Shown: positions 11,198 through 20,419, counted from the stretch's first letter. The stretch is DNA of 64,000 nt from Nakamurella multipartita DSM 44233 (GCF_000024365.1 NC_013235.1:1612001-1676000); one strand, 5' to 3'. Program-made: numbers and translations. The notes: generated by a model from the sequence alone, not told the origin.

Positions 11198-11764
11198 TTA
11201 GAAGGTGGGGGCGCCCTTGGCCTTGAACCAGGCCTTGCTGACCGGCTGCAGCAGCAGCGCGATGATGGCGACCGAGATGGCCAGCCCGATCAGCGAACTG
11301 GTGCTGAAGTCGCTGATCATGCTCAGCAACTGAAGGGCGGACGCGGCGATCGCCACGATGGTCAGGATCTTGGCGTTCTTGCCCTGCAAGGCCATCACGC
11401 CGGCCCAGATGTACAGGGCGCCGACGGCCAGGATCAGGATCGAGATCACGATCACCAGGCCGCCGAGCCCGCCGATGTAACCGGTCAGCGCGCTGCCGGC
11501 GAACAGGGCCAGCAGGCCGCCGAGGATGGCCAGGCCACCGACCACGAAGGCCAGGACCGCGGCCGCGGTCACCATGCCCGGGCGGGCCAGGGTCGGTCCG
11601 GCGCCGTAGGCCCCGGCCGGCGGGTAGCCCTGGGCGCCGCCCGGGTACTGGCCGACCGGCGGGTAGCTGGGCTGCTCGTAGGGGTTGGCGCCGGCCGCGC
11701 TCGGCTGATTAGGCGTGCTGTACGGGTCGTTGCCGCTGCCGGGGTAACCGGGGGATGTGCTCAT
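11198..11764 (-). CDS. Membrane protein, paralogue of the downstream Pro/Gly/Tyr-rich protein
   Basis: This 188-aa protein has a shorter Pro/Tyr-rich N-terminal tail (residues 1-70, NPYEQPSYPPVGQYPGG). Four transmembrane segments follow, from GMVTAAAVLAFVVGGLAILG to the C-terminus. The C-terminal KAWFKAKGAPTF matches the RAWFRSVGGRTF end of the next gene, supporting duplication. The ATG at 11764 was chosen because the low-complexity tail begins there; the frame upstream reads into non-coding sequence. It is the first gene of a two-gene minus-strand unit, divergent from serA. Function unknown. Confidence 0.76.
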   Translation of the reverse strand: MSTSPGYPGSGNDPYSTPNQPSAAGANPYEQPSYPPVGQYPGGAQGYPPAGAYGAGPTLARPGMVTAAAVLAFVVGGLAILGGLLALFAGSALTGYIGGLGGLVIVISILILAVGALYIWAGVMALQGKNAKILTIVAIAASALQLLSMISDFSTSSLIGLAISVAIIALLLQPVSKAWFKAKGAPTF

Positions 11765-12107
11765 GGGGGTTCCGTTCTGTCGGAGCGCCGGCCGACGGTT
11801 TGTCGACCACGATGCACGCAAGGACGATATCGCTGCCTGTGACTCCAGGAGAGGTTCGCAACCGACTTGATACCGCCATCGGTGTGAATTGACGCCCGGG
11901 TGCCGACGTCGGACTGCGAGGAGACGGGAGCGTCGGGCCGGCGGTCGCGGCGAACCACCGGTCGGTGGCCGAGCAAAGGCCAAGTAGCATGATTGCCCGG
12001 ACGCGCACGGCCGACTCGCCGCACGTCCGTGGTTGCCCAGTGATCGCCGGCGTGAGCCGGCCGGATCGAGCGCCGCCAGCCCCGACCGACCGTGGAGATG
12101 ACAAGCC
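11765..12107. other. Divergent intergenic region between membrane-protein pair and serA
   Basis: This 343-bp stretch must hold promoters for both the minus-strand membrane-protein unit and serA. A TAGCAT (11984-11989) could be a serA -10, but no convincing -35 is seen at the right distance. I see no hairpin with a T-run, no leader peptide and no credible gene here. Confidence 0.4.
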
Positions 12108-13700
12108 GTGCCCAAACCCGTCGTGCTGATCGCCGAGCAACTGGCCCAGTCCGCCCTGGACGTCCTCGGCTCCGAGGTCGAGATCCGGCACGTGGACGGC
12201 GCCGATCGCAGCGCCCTGCTTCCGGCCCTCAAGGACGCCGACGCGGTGCTGATCCGGTCGGCGACCACGATGGACGCCGAGGCGCTCGCGGCCGCGCCGC
12301 AGCTCAAGGTCGTCGCCCGGGCCGGCATCGGCCTGGACAACGTGGACGTGCCTGCGGCCACCGCCAAGGGCGTGCTGGTGGTCAACGCCCCCCAGTCGAA
12401 CATCATCACCGCGGCCGAGCACGCCATCGCGCTGCTGCTCTCGGTGGCCCGCAAGATCCCCGCCGCTGACGCCTCGTTCCGCGCGGGGGAGTGGAAGCGC
12501 AGCAAGTTCACCGGCGTCGAGATCGCCGACAAGACGGTTGGCGTGGTCGGCCTGGGCCGCATCGGCCAGCTGTTCGCCGCCCGGATCGCGGCGTTCGGCA
12601 CCAGCGTCATCGCCTACGACCCATACCTGCAGCCGGCCCGCGCGGCCGCCCTCGGCGTGCGCCTGGTCGACCTGCCGACGCTGCTGGCCACCGCCGACAT
12701 CATCTCCATCCACCTGCCCCGCACGCCCGAGACGCTGGGGCTGATCGGCGCGGCCGAGCTGGCCACCGTCAAGCCCGGGGTGATCATCGTCAACGCCGCC
12801 CGCGGTGGACTCATCGACGAGCAGGCGTTGGCCGACGCGCTCACCGAGGGCCGGGTGGCCGGGGCCGGACTCGACGTGTTCGTCAACGAGCCGCTGGGCG
12901 CCGACAGCCCCCTGCGGACCGCCCCCAACACGGTGCTCACCCCGCACCTGGGCGCCTCCACCAACGAGGCCCAGGACAAGGCCGGCACCGCCGTCGCCCG
13001 GTCGGTCAAGCTCGCGCTGCGCGGCGATTTCGTCCCTGACGCGGTGAACGTGCAGGCGGCCGGCCCGGTCTCGGACGAGCTGCAGCCGTGGATCCCGCTG
13101 GTGTCGCGGCTGGGCACCATCCTCACCGCGGTCACCGGCGGCGTGCCCAGTCAGGTCTCGGTCGAGGTCCGCGGCGACCTGGCCGCGATGGATACCTCGA
13201 TCCTGCAGCTGGCCGCCGTCCGCGGCATCTTCGGCAGCGTCATCACCGACGCCGTCACCTTCGTCAACGCGCCGGCCCTGGCCGCCGAGCACGGGTTGAC
13301 CCTGACCGGCGAGTCCACCGAGGAGATCGGCGACTTCCGGTCCTCGGTGCGGCTGCGGGCGGCAATGGCCGACGGTTCTCAGCGGACCGTCTCCGGCACG
13401 CTGTCCGGGCCCCGGCAGGTGGCCAAGCTGATCGAGATCAACGGGCGCCACTTCGACCTGCGGGCCGAGGGCAACCTGCTGGTCTTCGCCTACGGTGACC
13501 GGCCCGGCGTGATGGGCACCATCGGCGCGCTGCTCGGCGAGCAGGGCACCAACATCGAGGCGGCCCAGCTGTCCCAGGAGCTGGACGGCCACGCGGCGAT
13601 CATGGTGCTGCGGGTGGACCGGCTGCCCGACCAGGCCCTGCTCGACAGGATCGGTGCCGCGATCGAGGCCATCCAGGTGCGGGGCATCCCGGCCGAGTGA
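12108..13700 (+). CDS. serA: D-3-phosphoglycerate dehydrogenase
   Basis: SerA oxidises 3-phosphoglycerate to 3-phosphohydroxypyruvate, the first step of serine synthesis. At 530 aa it is the long type I form: catalytic/NAD domain (residues 1-300), an intervening allosteric substrate-binding domain (about 315-450) and a C-terminal ACT domain (about 455-530, DRPGVMGTIGALLGEQGTNI) for serine feedback. NAD binding is shown by GVVGLGRIGQLFAARIAAFG, and catalysis by NAARGGLIDEQAL and HLGASTNEAQ. The GTG at 12108 begins the conserved PKPVVLIAEQL block; an ATG 10 bp upstream is out of frame. leuB follows 133 bp later. Confidence 0.96.
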   Translation: MPKPVVLIAEQLAQSALDVLGSEVEIRHVDGADRSALLPALKDADAVLIRSATTMDAEALAAAPQLKVVARAGIGLDNVDVPAATAKGVLVVNAPQSNIITAAEHAIALLLSVARKIPAADASFRAGEWKRSKFTGVEIADKTVGVVGLGRIGQLFAARIAAFGTSVIAYDPYLQPARAAALGVRLVDLPTLLATADIISIHLPRTPETLGLIGAAELATVKPGVIIVNAARGGLIDEQALADALTEGRVAGAGLDVFVNEPLGADSPLRTAPNTVLTPHLGASTNEAQDKAGTAVARSVKLALRGDFVPDAVNVQAAGPVSDELQPWIPLVSRLGTILTAVTGGVPSQVSVEVRGDLAAMDTSILQLAAVRGIFGSVITDAVTFVNAPALAAEHGLTLTGESTEEIGDFRSSVRLRAAMADGSQRTVSGTLSGPRQVAKLIEINGRHFDLRAEGNLLVFAYGDRPGVMGTIGALLGEQGTNIEAAQLSQELDGHAAIMVLRVDRLPDQALLDRIGAAIEAIQVRGIPAE

Positions 13701-13833
13701 CCCGGCGCCTACCGAGCGCAAACTCCATCGTTCGTCGGACGGTACCCTTTGCCGGGCTCGATACGGGTCCGGGTAAGGGGTGCAGTGCCCCCGCGGCGTG
13801 ACGGCCCGCCCCATGGCATGAGAGAGGTCAACA

Positions 13834-14856
13834 ATGAAGCTGGCGGTCATCCCCGGTGACGGCATCGGTCCAGAGGTGGTGGCCGAGGGACTGAAGGTGT
13901 TGCGCGGCGTCGTGCCCGACGTCGAGACCAACGAGTACGACCTCGGTGCGGCGCGCTGGCACCGGACCGGTGAGTTGCTCCCGGACTCGGTGTTGCGCGA
14001 ACTGCGCGAGCACGACGCGATCCTGCTCGGCGCCGTCGGCGATCCGACCGTGCCCTCGGGGATCCTGGAGCGCGGCCTGCTGCTGCGGCTGCGGTTCGAG
14101 CTCGATCACCACGTGAACCTGCGGCCGGCCCGGCTCTACCCGGGCGTGCCCGGGCCGCTGGCCGGGGACAAGGCCATCGACCTGGTCGTGCTGCGGGAGG
14201 GCACCGAGGGCCCGTACGTCGGCAACGGCGGCATCCTGCGCAAGGACACCCCGCACGAGATCGCCACCGAGGTCTCGCTGAACACCTACTTCGGCGTCGA
14301 ACGCGTCGTGCGGGACGCGTTCGAGCGGGCCGCCCGCCGTCCCCGCCGGCACCTGACCCTGGTGCACAAGACCAACGTGCTGGTGCACTCCGGCCAGTTG
14401 TGGAGCCGCGTGGTCGAGGAGGTGTCCATGGAGTACCAGGACGTCGCCGTCGCCTACTGCCACATGGACGCGGCCATGATCTACCTGGTCACCGACCCGG
14501 GCCGGTTCGACGTCGTGGTCACCGACAACCTGTTCGGCGACATCTTCACCGACCTGGCCGCCGCCGTCTCCGGCGGCATCGGGCTGGCCGCCTCCGGCAA
14601 CCTGGACGTTTCGCGCACCAACCCGAGCATGTTCGAGCCGGTGCACGGCAGTGCGCCGGACATCGCCGGCACCGGGACCGCGGACCCGACGGCCACCGTG
14701 CTGTCGGTGGCCCTGCTGCTGGACCACCTGGGCCTGCCCGAGGCGGCCCGGCGGGTGGAGGCCGCGGTGGCCTTCGACCTGGCAACCCGGCAGAGTGGGT
14801 CCGTCGGCCGGACCACGGCCATCGGCGACCGGTTGGCCGCCCTGGCCTCCAGCTGA
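13834..14856 (+). CDS. leuB: 3-isopropylmalate dehydrogenase
   Basis: LeuB oxidatively decarboxylates 3-isopropylmalate to the leucine precursor 2-oxoisocaproate. The product is 340 aa, matching the shorter actinobacterial form. Visible motifs are the N-terminal [11 protein letters not shown], the substrate region [20 protein letters not shown], the decarboxylase-family lysine in [10 protein letters not shown], the metal-binding aspartate region [20 protein letters not shown], and the adenine-binding [15 protein letters not shown]. The ATG has a GAGAGAGG ribosome-binding site. It sits between serA and citramalate synthase, away from leuCD at 21-23 kb. No leuA is seen in this window. Confidence 0.96.
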   Translation: MKLAVIPGDGIGPEVVAEGLKVLRGVVPDVETNEYDLGAARWHRTGELLPDSVLRELREHDAILLGAVGDPTVPSGILERGLLLRLRFELDHHVNLRPARLYPGVPGPLAGDKAIDLVVLREGTEGPYVGNGGILRKDTPHEIATEVSLNTYFGVERVVRDAFERAARRPRRHLTLVHKTNVLVHSGQLWSRVVEEVSMEYQDVAVAYCHMDAAMIYLVTDPGRFDVVVTDNLFGDIFTDLAAAVSGGIGLAASGNLDVSRTNPSMFEPVHGSAPDIAGTGTADPTATVLSVALLLDHLGLPEAARRVEAAVAFDLATRQSGSVGRTTAIGDRLAALASS

Positions 14857-14890
14857 TCCGTTCCAGCCACCCCTGACGAATGCCGTGACC

Positions 14891-16594
14891 ATGACCGTGT
14901 CGACCACCTCCGCCGTCTCGCCGGTTGCCCCGCCGCGAGTTGCGACCCGTCGCAGCTCGCCGCTGGGCGATGCCTTCCACGTCTTCGACACCACGCTGCG
15001 CGACGGTGCCCAGCGCGAGGGCATCACCTACTCGGTGGCCGACAAGATCGCGGTCGCGACGCTGCTCGACGAGCTGGGGGTCGGCTTCATCGAGGGTGGC
15101 TGGCCGGGGGCGATGCCCAAGGACACCGAGTTCTTCGCCCGGGCCGCGGCCGGGGAGCTGGCGCTGACCACGGCCAAGCTGGTCGCCTTCGGGGCCACCC
15201 GTAAGGCCGGCACCCGGGCCGATCAGGACCCGCAGGTCCGGGCCCTGCTCGACTCCGGGGCCGAGGTGATCACGCTGGTCGCCAAGTCCGACGTGCGGCA
15301 TGTGGAACGCGCCCTGCGCACCACGCTGAGCGAGAACCTGGCCATGGTCGGGGACACCGTGCGGCTGCTGGTCGACCACGGCCGGCGGGTGTTCCTGGAC
15401 TGCGAGCACTTCTTCGACGGGTACGCCGCCGACCGGGACTACGGGCTGCGGGTGGCCGAGGCGGCGGTGAGTGCCGGCGCCGACGTGGTCGTGCTGTGTG
15501 ACACCAACGGCGGCATGCTCCCGATGGGCATCGAGCGGGTGGTCCGTGAGGTCCGCGAGCGCGGCGGCTTCCGCGTCGGCATCCATTGCCAGGACGACAC
15601 CGGCTGCGCGGTGGCCAACACGGTCGCCGCGGTGCAGGCCGGGGCCACCCATGTGCAGTGCACGGCCAACGGTTACGGCGAGCGGGCCGGCAACGCCGAC
15701 CTGTTCGCGGTGGTGGGCAACCTGACCACCAAGATGAACCTGCCTGTGCTGCCGGAGGGCGCGCTGCCGGAGATGATGCGGGTTTCGCATGCGCTGGCCG
15801 AGCTGGCCAACATCGCCCCCAACACCCACCAGGCCTACGTCGGCTCGTCCGCGTTCTCGCACAAGGCCGGCCTGCACGCCTCGGCGATCAAGGTCGACCC
15901 GGACCTGTACAACCACCTGGACCCGACCGTCGTCGGCAACGACATGCACATCCTGATCACCGAGATGGCCGGCCGGGCCTCGGTCGAGCTCAAGGCCAAG
16001 GAACTCGGCGTCGATCTGGCCGGGCGCACCGACGCGGTGGGCCGGATCGTCGACGCGGTCAAGGACCGTGAGGCCGCCGGCTGGTCGTACGAGGCGGCGG
16101 ACGCCTCCTTCGAGCTGCTGATCCGCGACGAGCTGGCGGCCACCGACGCCGCCGCGGCCGGCGTCGAGGTGCCGCCGCGGCCGTTCACCCTCGAGTCCTA
16201 CCGGGTGATCGTGGAGAACACCGGCGGCACGGTCAGCAGTGAGGCCACGGTGAAGGTGCATGTCGGCGACCGGCGGATCATCACCACCGCCGAGGGCAAC
16301 GGACCGGTCAACGCCCTGGACTCGGCGTTGCGCAGCGCCGTCGCCGAGCGCTACCCGGAGCTCAACGAGGTCGAACTGGTCGACTACAAGGTCCGCATCC
16401 TGGCCGGCCATGCCGGCACCGACTCGATCACCCGGGTGTTGGTGTCCAGCTCGATCCAGGGCCTGCGCGGCCCCCAGGAATGGACCACCGTGGGCGTGCA
16501 CGCCAACGTCGTCGAGGCCTCCTGGCAGGCGCTGGTCGACGCACTCGTCTACGTCCTGCCCTCGTCGACGGGAAACCCCGTCCTGCCCACCTGA
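14891..16594 (+). CDS. cimA: (R)-citramalate synthase (isopropylmalate/homocitrate synthase family)
   Basis: This enzyme condenses acetyl-CoA with pyruvate to (R)-citramalate, giving a threonine-independent route to 2-oxobutyrate and isoleucine. The 567-aa protein starts its TIM barrel with FHVFDTTLRDGAQREGITYS. GVGFIEGGWPGAMPKDTEFF is typical of the CimA (TIGR00977-like) branch rather than LeuA. The metal-site motif HCQDDTGCAVANT (HxDDxG-like) and QCTANGYGERAGNADL follow. The C-terminal regulatory LeuA dimer domain spans about residues 430-560. The ATG at 14891 was chosen; a GTG two codons earlier is equally possible because neither has a good ribosome-binding site. It follows leuB by 34 bp, so the two are likely cotranscribed. 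Confidence 0.88.
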   Translation: MTVSTTSAVSPVAPPRVATRRSSPLGDAFHVFDTTLRDGAQREGITYSVADKIAVATLLDELGVGFIEGGWPGAMPKDTEFFARAAAGELALTTAKLVAFGATRKAGTRADQDPQVRALLDSGAEVITLVAKSDVRHVERALRTTLSENLAMVGDTVRLLVDHGRRVFLDCEHFFDGYAADRDYGLRVAEAAVSAGADVVVLCDTNGGMLPMGIERVVREVRERGGFRVGIHCQDDTGCAVANTVAAVQAGATHVQCTANGYGERAGNADLFAVVGNLTTKMNLPVLPEGALPEMMRVSHALAELANIAPNTHQAYVGSSAFSHKAGLHASAIKVDPDLYNHLDPTVVGNDMHILITEMAGRASVELKAKELGVDLAGRTDAVGRIVDAVKDREAAGWSYEAADASFELLIRDELAATDAAAAGVEVPPRPFTLESYRVIVENTGGTVSSEATVKVHVGDRRIITTAEGNGPVNALDSALRSAVAERYPELNEVELVDYKVRILAGHAGTDSITRVLVSSSIQGLRGPQEWTTVGVHANVVEASWQALVDALVYVLPSSTGNPVLPT

Positions 16595-16626
16595 CCCGCC
16601 CGACCGCCTCGAAAGGCTCCTCTCGC

Positions 16627-17400
16627 ATGCGACTGGCCCGAATTGCCCATCCCGACGGCGTTGCCTTCGTGGCCATCGACGGGCCCGACGGCAGCGAGCA
16701 GCGGGCCCGGGAGATCGCCGACCACCCGTTCGGCGCGCCGACCTTCACCGGCAAGTCCTGGCCGCTGGCCGATGTCCGGTTGCTGGCGCCGATCCTGCCG
16801 TCCAAGGTGCTGTGCCTGGGTCGCAACTTCCGCGACCATGCGGCCGAGCTGGGCAACCCCGTGCCGACCAGCCCGATCCTGTTCATGAAGCCCTCGACCA
16901 GCGTCATCGGGCCGAACGCGGCGATCAAGCTGCCGGCGAACTCGGCGCGGGTGGACTACGAGGGCGAACTGGCCGTGGTCATCGGCAAGCCCTGTCGGGA
17001 CGTCAAGGCCGAGGACGCCGCCTCGGTCATCCTGGGCTACACCGTCGGCAACGACGTCACCGCCCGCGACCAGCAGAAGGCCGACGTTCAGTTCACCCGG
17101 GCCAAGAGCTACGACTCGTTCTGCCCGCTCGGCCCGTGGATCGAGACCGAGCTGGATCCCTCCGAGTTGCGGATCACCACCGAGCTGGACGACGTGGTCG
17201 TGCAGGACGGGTCCACCGCCGACATGGTCTTCTCGATCGGCGAGTTCCTGGAGTACGTCAGCGGCATCATGACGCTGCTGCCCGGCGACGTCCTGCTCAC
17301 CGGCACCCCGGCCGGCGTCGGGCCCATGGTCGCCGGCCAGAGCATCTCCATCACCGTCGAGGGCATCGGCACCCTGACCAATCCCATCCAGGCCCGCTGA
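16627..17400 (+). CDS. Fumarylacetoacetate hydrolase family protein
   Basis: This 257-aa cytoplasmic enzyme belongs to the FAH superfamily, whose members cleave or decarboxylate acylpyruvates and related dioxo acids using Mg2+ or Mn2+. The catalytic core begins at KVLCLGRNFRDHAAELG. Metal ligands lie in VDYEGELAVVIGKP, and the family motif is GYTVGNDVTARDQQ. The end region LLPGDVLLTGTPAGVGPM is diagnostic. The ATG at 16627 is preceded by GAAAGG; the frame upstream is inside cimA. In mycobacteria a homologue also precedes gltX. The substrate cannot be deduced, and oxaloacetate decarboxylase or acylpyruvase activity is possible. Confidence 0.88.
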   Translation: MRLARIAHPDGVAFVAIDGPDGSEQRAREIADHPFGAPTFTGKSWPLADVRLLAPILPSKVLCLGRNFRDHAAELGNPVPTSPILFMKPSTSVIGPNAAIKLPANSARVDYEGELAVVIGKPCRDVKAEDAASVILGYTVGNDVTARDQQKADVQFTRAKSYDSFCPLGPWIETELDPSELRITTELDDVVVQDGSTADMVFSIGEFLEYVSGIMTLLPGDVLLTGTPAGVGPMVAGQSISITVEGIGTLTNPIQAR

Positions 17401-17474
17401 CCGCCCCGCGCGCCCCCTCTCCCGCCCCGTCCTTCCTGCCGGCCCCCTCCTTCCCGCGCGGATCATCTTCGCCG

Positions 17475-17535
17475 GCGCGGCCGAAGTCGTCGACTCCTGT
17501 CCCACCAATCACATTCGGTGCAGGTTCATCCGCGC
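17475..17535. repeat. 61-bp dispersed repeat element, copy 1
   Basis: This copy is 61 bp long and aligns without gaps to the copy at 17555-17615, differing only at scattered positions in the left half. The last 27 bp (17509-17535) are identical between the copies. The left end here (GCGCGGCCGAAGTC) differs at two bases from the perfect inverted-repeat end of copy 2. Confidence 0.75.
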
Positions 17536-17554
17536 AAGGCCGCCAGCCGGGTCC

Positions 17555-17615
17555 GCGCGGATGAAGTCGTGTCCTGCTGTCCCACCGGTCACATTCGGTG
17601 CAGGTTCATCCGCGC
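17555..17615. repeat. 61-bp dispersed repeat element, copy 2, with perfect 11-bp terminal inverted repeats
   Basis: GCGCGGATGAA (17555-17565) and TTCATCCGCGC (17605-17615) are perfect inverted repeats enclosing 39 bp. The element lies exactly 80 bp downstream of copy 1. The size, terminal inverted repeats and intergenic position resemble a REP/MITE-like element; no transposase is nearby. Confidence 0.78.
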
Positions 17616-17735
17616 TGGGGAAGTTGATCCGCGCGGGTGAGCGGGGGGTGGGGGAGTTGATCCGCGCGGGGGTGGGGGTGGGGGATCTGATCCGTGCCGG
17701 GGGAGCGGGGGTGGGGCGATAGGGTCGGTCCTGCC

Positions 17736-19274
17736 ATGACACAGACACCTTCGCCGGCGGATCGGCCGGATTCGCGCCCGGTTCGCGCTCGCTTCTGCCC
17801 CTCGCCGACCGGTACCCCGCATGTCGGGTTGGCCCGCACCGCCCTGTTCAACTGGGCGTTCGCCCGGCACCACGGCGGCACTTTCGTCTTCCGGATCGAG
17901 GACACCGACGCCGCCCGGGACTCCGAGGAGTCCTACGAGGCAATCGTCGACGCGATGACCTGGCTGGGCCTGGACTGGGACGAGGGTCCCGGGATCGGCG
18001 GCCCGCACGCCCCCTACCGGCAGAGCCAGCGCGGCGAGATCTACCGCGAGGTGGTCGCCGAACTGGTGGCCGCCGGGCACCTGTACGAGTCGCATTCCAC
18101 CGCCGAGGACGTCACCGCGCGGCACCTGGCCGCCGGCCGCGACCCCAAGCTCGGTTACGACAACTACGACCGCACTCCCGATCCCGTCCTGATCGAGGCG
18201 GCCACGGCAGCCGGCCGGGCGCCGGTGCTCCGGCTGCGGATGCCCGACCGGGACATCGGGTTCGACGACCTGGTTCGCGGCCGGGTCGTCTTCCCGGCCG
18301 GGACGGTGCCCGACCCCGTCCTGGTCCGCGGCACCGGTGACCCGCTCTACACCCTGGTCAACCCGGTCGACGACGCGCTGATGGGGATCACCCACGTGCT
18401 GCGCGGTGAGGACCTGCTGCCCTCCACGCCGCGGCAGATCGCGCTGTATGAGGCGCTGATCGACATCGGGCGGGCGGAGCTGGTGCCCCAGTTCGGGCAC
18501 CTGCCGTTCGTCACCGGCGAGGGTAACCGCAAGCTGTCCAAGCGGGACCCGCAGTCGAACCTGTTCCAGTACCGCGACGACGGGTTCATCACCGAGGGCA
18601 TGGTCAACTACCTGGCCCTGCTGGGCTGGTCGCTGCCGGCGGTAGGTGGGGAGGACCGGGACATCTTCACCCCGGCCGAGCTGGTCGGCGCCTTCGACGG
18701 GACGCGGATCTCCGGCAACCCGGCCCGCTTCGACCGCAAGAAGGCCACCGCGATCAATGGCGCGCACATCCGGTTGCTCGGACCCGAGGACTTCGCCGGC
18801 CGGCTGGCCGACTACCTCGCGGCCACCGGGACGCTGCCGGCCGAGCCGTCCGATGAGCAGCGTGTGCTGGTCGCGGCCGTCGCCCCGCTGGTTCAGGAAC
18901 GCTCCGCGCTGCTGTCCGAGGCGGCCACCATGGCCGAGTTCCTGTTCGCCGGCGACGACTTCGCCGTCGACGAGGCCGCGGCGGCCAAGGTGCTCAAGGC
19001 CGACGCCGCCCCAGTGCTGGACGAGGCGATCGCCGCGGCCCAGACGGTGCCCGAGTTCACCGCGGCCGCGTTGGAGACCGAGCTCAAGGCCCGGCTGATC
19101 GACCGCCTGGCGCTCAAGCCCCGCGTGGCCTTCGGGCCGGTCCGGGTCGCCGTCACCGGGCGGACGGTCTCCCCGCCGCTGTACGAGTCGATGGAGTTGC
19201 TCGGTCGCGACGTCGCGCTGACCCGGCTGCGGGCCGCCCGGGCCCTCGTGCCCGCGGGCCCGGCTGGTGCCTGA
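17736..19274 (+). CDS. gltX: Glutamate--tRNA ligase
   Basis: GltX charges tRNA-Glu with glutamate. In actinobacteria that use GatCAB it also mischarges tRNA-Gln. The product is 512 aa. The class I Rossmann domain carries the HIGH equivalent in [20 protein letters not shown] and the KMSKS equivalent in [31 protein letters not shown] is the family-specific glutamate-site segment. The all-helical anticodon-binding domain fills the C-terminal third. The ATG at 17736 directly precedes the conserved region; the longer frame upstream is in the repeat tract. The HAD gene overlaps its end by 8 bp, and tRNA-Gln and tRNA-Glu genes lie just beyond. Confidence 0.96.
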   Translation: MTQTPSPADRPDSRPVRARFCPSPTGTPHVGLARTALFNWAFARHHGGTFVFRIEDTDAARDSEESYEAIVDAMTWLGLDWDEGPGIGGPHAPYRQSQRGEIYREVVAELVAAGHLYESHSTAEDVTARHLAAGRDPKLGYDNYDRTPDPVLIEAATAAGRAPVLRLRMPDRDIGFDDLVRGRVVFPAGTVPDPVLVRGTGDPLYTLVNPVDDALMGITHVLRGEDLLPSTPRQIALYEALIDIGRAELVPQFGHLPFVTGEGNRKLSKRDPQSNLFQYRDDGFITEGMVNYLALLGWSLPAVGGEDRDIFTPAELVGAFDGTRISGNPARFDRKKATAINGAHIRLLGPEDFAGRLADYLAATGTLPAEPSDEQRVLVAAVAPLVQERSALLSEAATMAEFLFAGDDFAVDEAAAAKVLKADAAPVLDEAIAAAQTVPEFTAAALETELKARLIDRLALKPRVAFGPVRVAVTGRTVSPPLYESMELLGRDVALTRLRAARALVPAGPAGA

Positions 19275-20046
19275 GGGCGGTCCCCGGCCGGGCGGCCCGC
19301 TGTCCGCCGTCCTGTTCGACGTCGACGACACCCTCATCGACTTCGCCGGTGCGGCCCGGGCCGCGCTGTCCGATCTGGTGCTGGCCGCGCTGGGGGCCGG
19401 TCCGGGGCGTGACACCACCGCGGATCAGGACCTGCTCGAGGCCGCGCACCGGGCCTGGCGCCAGGTCTCGGAACGGGAGTACACCCGCTTCACCCTCGGT
19501 GAGCTGGACTTCGACCAGATGCGGCGCAGCCGGATGGCGGCCTTCCTCCAGGCGATCGATCGACCCGCGGCCCGCGAACTGGACCACGAGCTGATGGAGC
19601 AGCGGCGGCACGAGGCGATCTTTGGGCACTTCCGCGCGTTCGCCGACGTCCGGCCGGCGCTGGACCGGCTGCGGCGGGCCGGTATCGCCGTGCACGTGCT
19701 GTCCAACAGCGACGGGCCGCATCAGCGGGCCAAGCTCGCGGCGGTGGGGCTGGACGAGCTGGCCGCGGACGGGTTCTATTCCGGCGATCTGGGCGTGGCC
19801 AAGCCGGACCCGCAGATCTTTCGGCTGGCCGCCGAGCGGCTCGGCCGGGCGCCGGCCGAGCTGGCCTACGTGGGAGACCGCTGGGATGTCGACGTGCTGG
19901 GATCCGCAGCCGCCGGGTTGGCCCCGGTGTGGCTCAATCGAGCCGGACTCGCCCGGCCGGACCAGGCCGCCGCGGCCGGTGCGGTCGTCCAGATCGCCAC
20001 CCTGGACGAGCTCGTCGTCGACGCCGACGGGCTGCATTTGGGATGA
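19267..20046 (+). CDS. HAD-family hydrolase
   Basis: This 259-aa haloacid-dehalogenase-superfamily phosphatase has all four HAD motifs: motif [14 protein letters not shown] (nucleophile Asp and acid Asp), motif [11 protein letters not shown], motif III lysine in [10 protein letters not shown], and motif [19 protein letters not shown]. The helical C1 cap lies between motifs I and II, as in phosphoglycolate phosphatase/pyrimidine nucleotidase relatives. The GTG start at 19267 overlaps gltX by 8 bp, indicating coupled translation. The substrate is unknown; small phosphorylated metabolites are typical. Confidence 0.88.
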   Translation: MPEGGPRPGGPLSAVLFDVDDTLIDFAGAARAALSDLVLAALGAGPGRDTTADQDLLEAAHRAWRQVSEREYTRFTLGELDFDQMRRSRMAAFLQAIDRPAARELDHELMEQRRHEAIFGHFRAFADVRPALDRLRRAGIAVHVLSNSDGPHQRAKLAAVGLDELAADGFYSGDLGVAKPDPQIFRLAAERLGRAPAELAYVGDRWDVDVLGSAAAGLAPVWLNRAGLARPDQAAAAGAVVQIATLDELVVDADGLHLG

Positions 20047-20066
20047 GAGCACCGGGCCGGTAGTAT
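20038..20066 (+). promoter_or_regulatory. Candidate promoter for the tRNA-Gln gene
   Basis: TTGGGA (20038-20043) and TAGTAT (20061-20066) are separated by 17 bp. Transcription would start near 20073, leaving about 37 nt of 5' leader before the mature tRNA-Gln at 20110. The -35 overlaps the end of the HAD gene. Confidence 0.5.
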
Positions 20067-20109
20067 TGTCTGCCGGTGCCCCGGCCGGCCGGAAGGTCAA
20101 TGGGGCCCT

Positions 20110-20181
20110 TGGGGTATGGTGTAATTGGCAACACTAGGGATTCTGATTCCCTCATTCTAGGTTCGAGTCCTAGTACCCCAG
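20110..20181 (+). tRNA. tRNA-Gln, anticodon CTG
   Basis: A 72-nt cloverleaf: acceptor stem TGGGGTA paired with TACCCCA, discriminator G, anticodon stem AGGGA/TCCCT with loop TTCTGAT giving anticodon CTG (20143-20145), and T-arm CTAGG TTCGAGT CCTAG. CCA is not encoded. It recognises CAG glutamine codons. With GatAB and GltX in the same window, Gln-tRNA is probably made by transamidation. Confidence 0.93.
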
Positions 20182-20277
20182 CGTCCGGCTGGCGTGGCCA
20201 CACGTTTCGGTCGGGTAGCATGTTCGAGGTTCGGCAGCGTCGCCGGGTGAACATGTTGAAGTTCTGAGTAGTTCTAG

Positions 20278-20350
20278 GGCCCCGTCGTCTAGCGGCCTAG
20301 GACGCCGCCCTCTCACGGCGGTAGCGAGGGTTCGAATCCCTTCGGGGCTA
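20278..20350 (+). tRNA. tRNA-Glu, anticodon CTC
   Basis: A 73-nt cloverleaf: acceptor GGCCCCG paired with CGGGGCT (G-U at the terminal pair), D-arm GTCTAGCGGCCTAGGAC, anticodon stem CCGCC/GGCGG with loop CTCTCAC giving anticodon CTC (20312-20314), and T-arm GAGGG TTCGAAT CCCTT. CCA is not encoded. It lies 96 bp after tRNA-Gln and is followed by a terminator. Confidence 0.93.
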
Positions 20351-20363
20351 CAGAAGTGGAACA

Positions 20364-20392
20364 GGCCGGGCGCGCGAGCGCCCGGCCTTTTT
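20364..20392 (+). terminator. Intrinsic terminator after tRNA-Glu
   Basis: GGCCGGGCGC and GCGCCCGGCC form a perfect 10-bp stem with a 4-nt loop, followed by TTTTT (20388-20392), 14 bp after the tRNA. It ends the tRNA unit and separates it from the convergent ndgR gene. Confidence 0.9.
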
Positions 20393-20419
20393 CGTGTCGG
20401 GCCCGGGCCCGCGAAGGGG

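Larger units (their letters stand above)
17401..17735. other. Repeat-rich intergenic region upstream of gltX
   Basis: This 335-bp gene-free stretch holds two copies of a 61-bp inverted-repeat-bounded element (listed separately) and three degenerate copies of a GTTGATCCGCGCGGG-like unit in a G-rich tract (about 17617-17705). Another diverged copy of the element end (GCGCGGATCATC) lies near 17456. Minus-strand frames across it are compositionally spurious. No clear promoter for gltX can be picked out. Confidence 0.6.

Noticed and set aside
17401-17735. CRISPR array in the repeat region before gltX
   Set aside because: Only two full copies with inverted-repeat ends, the 19-bp gap is too short for a spacer array, and there are no cas genes.
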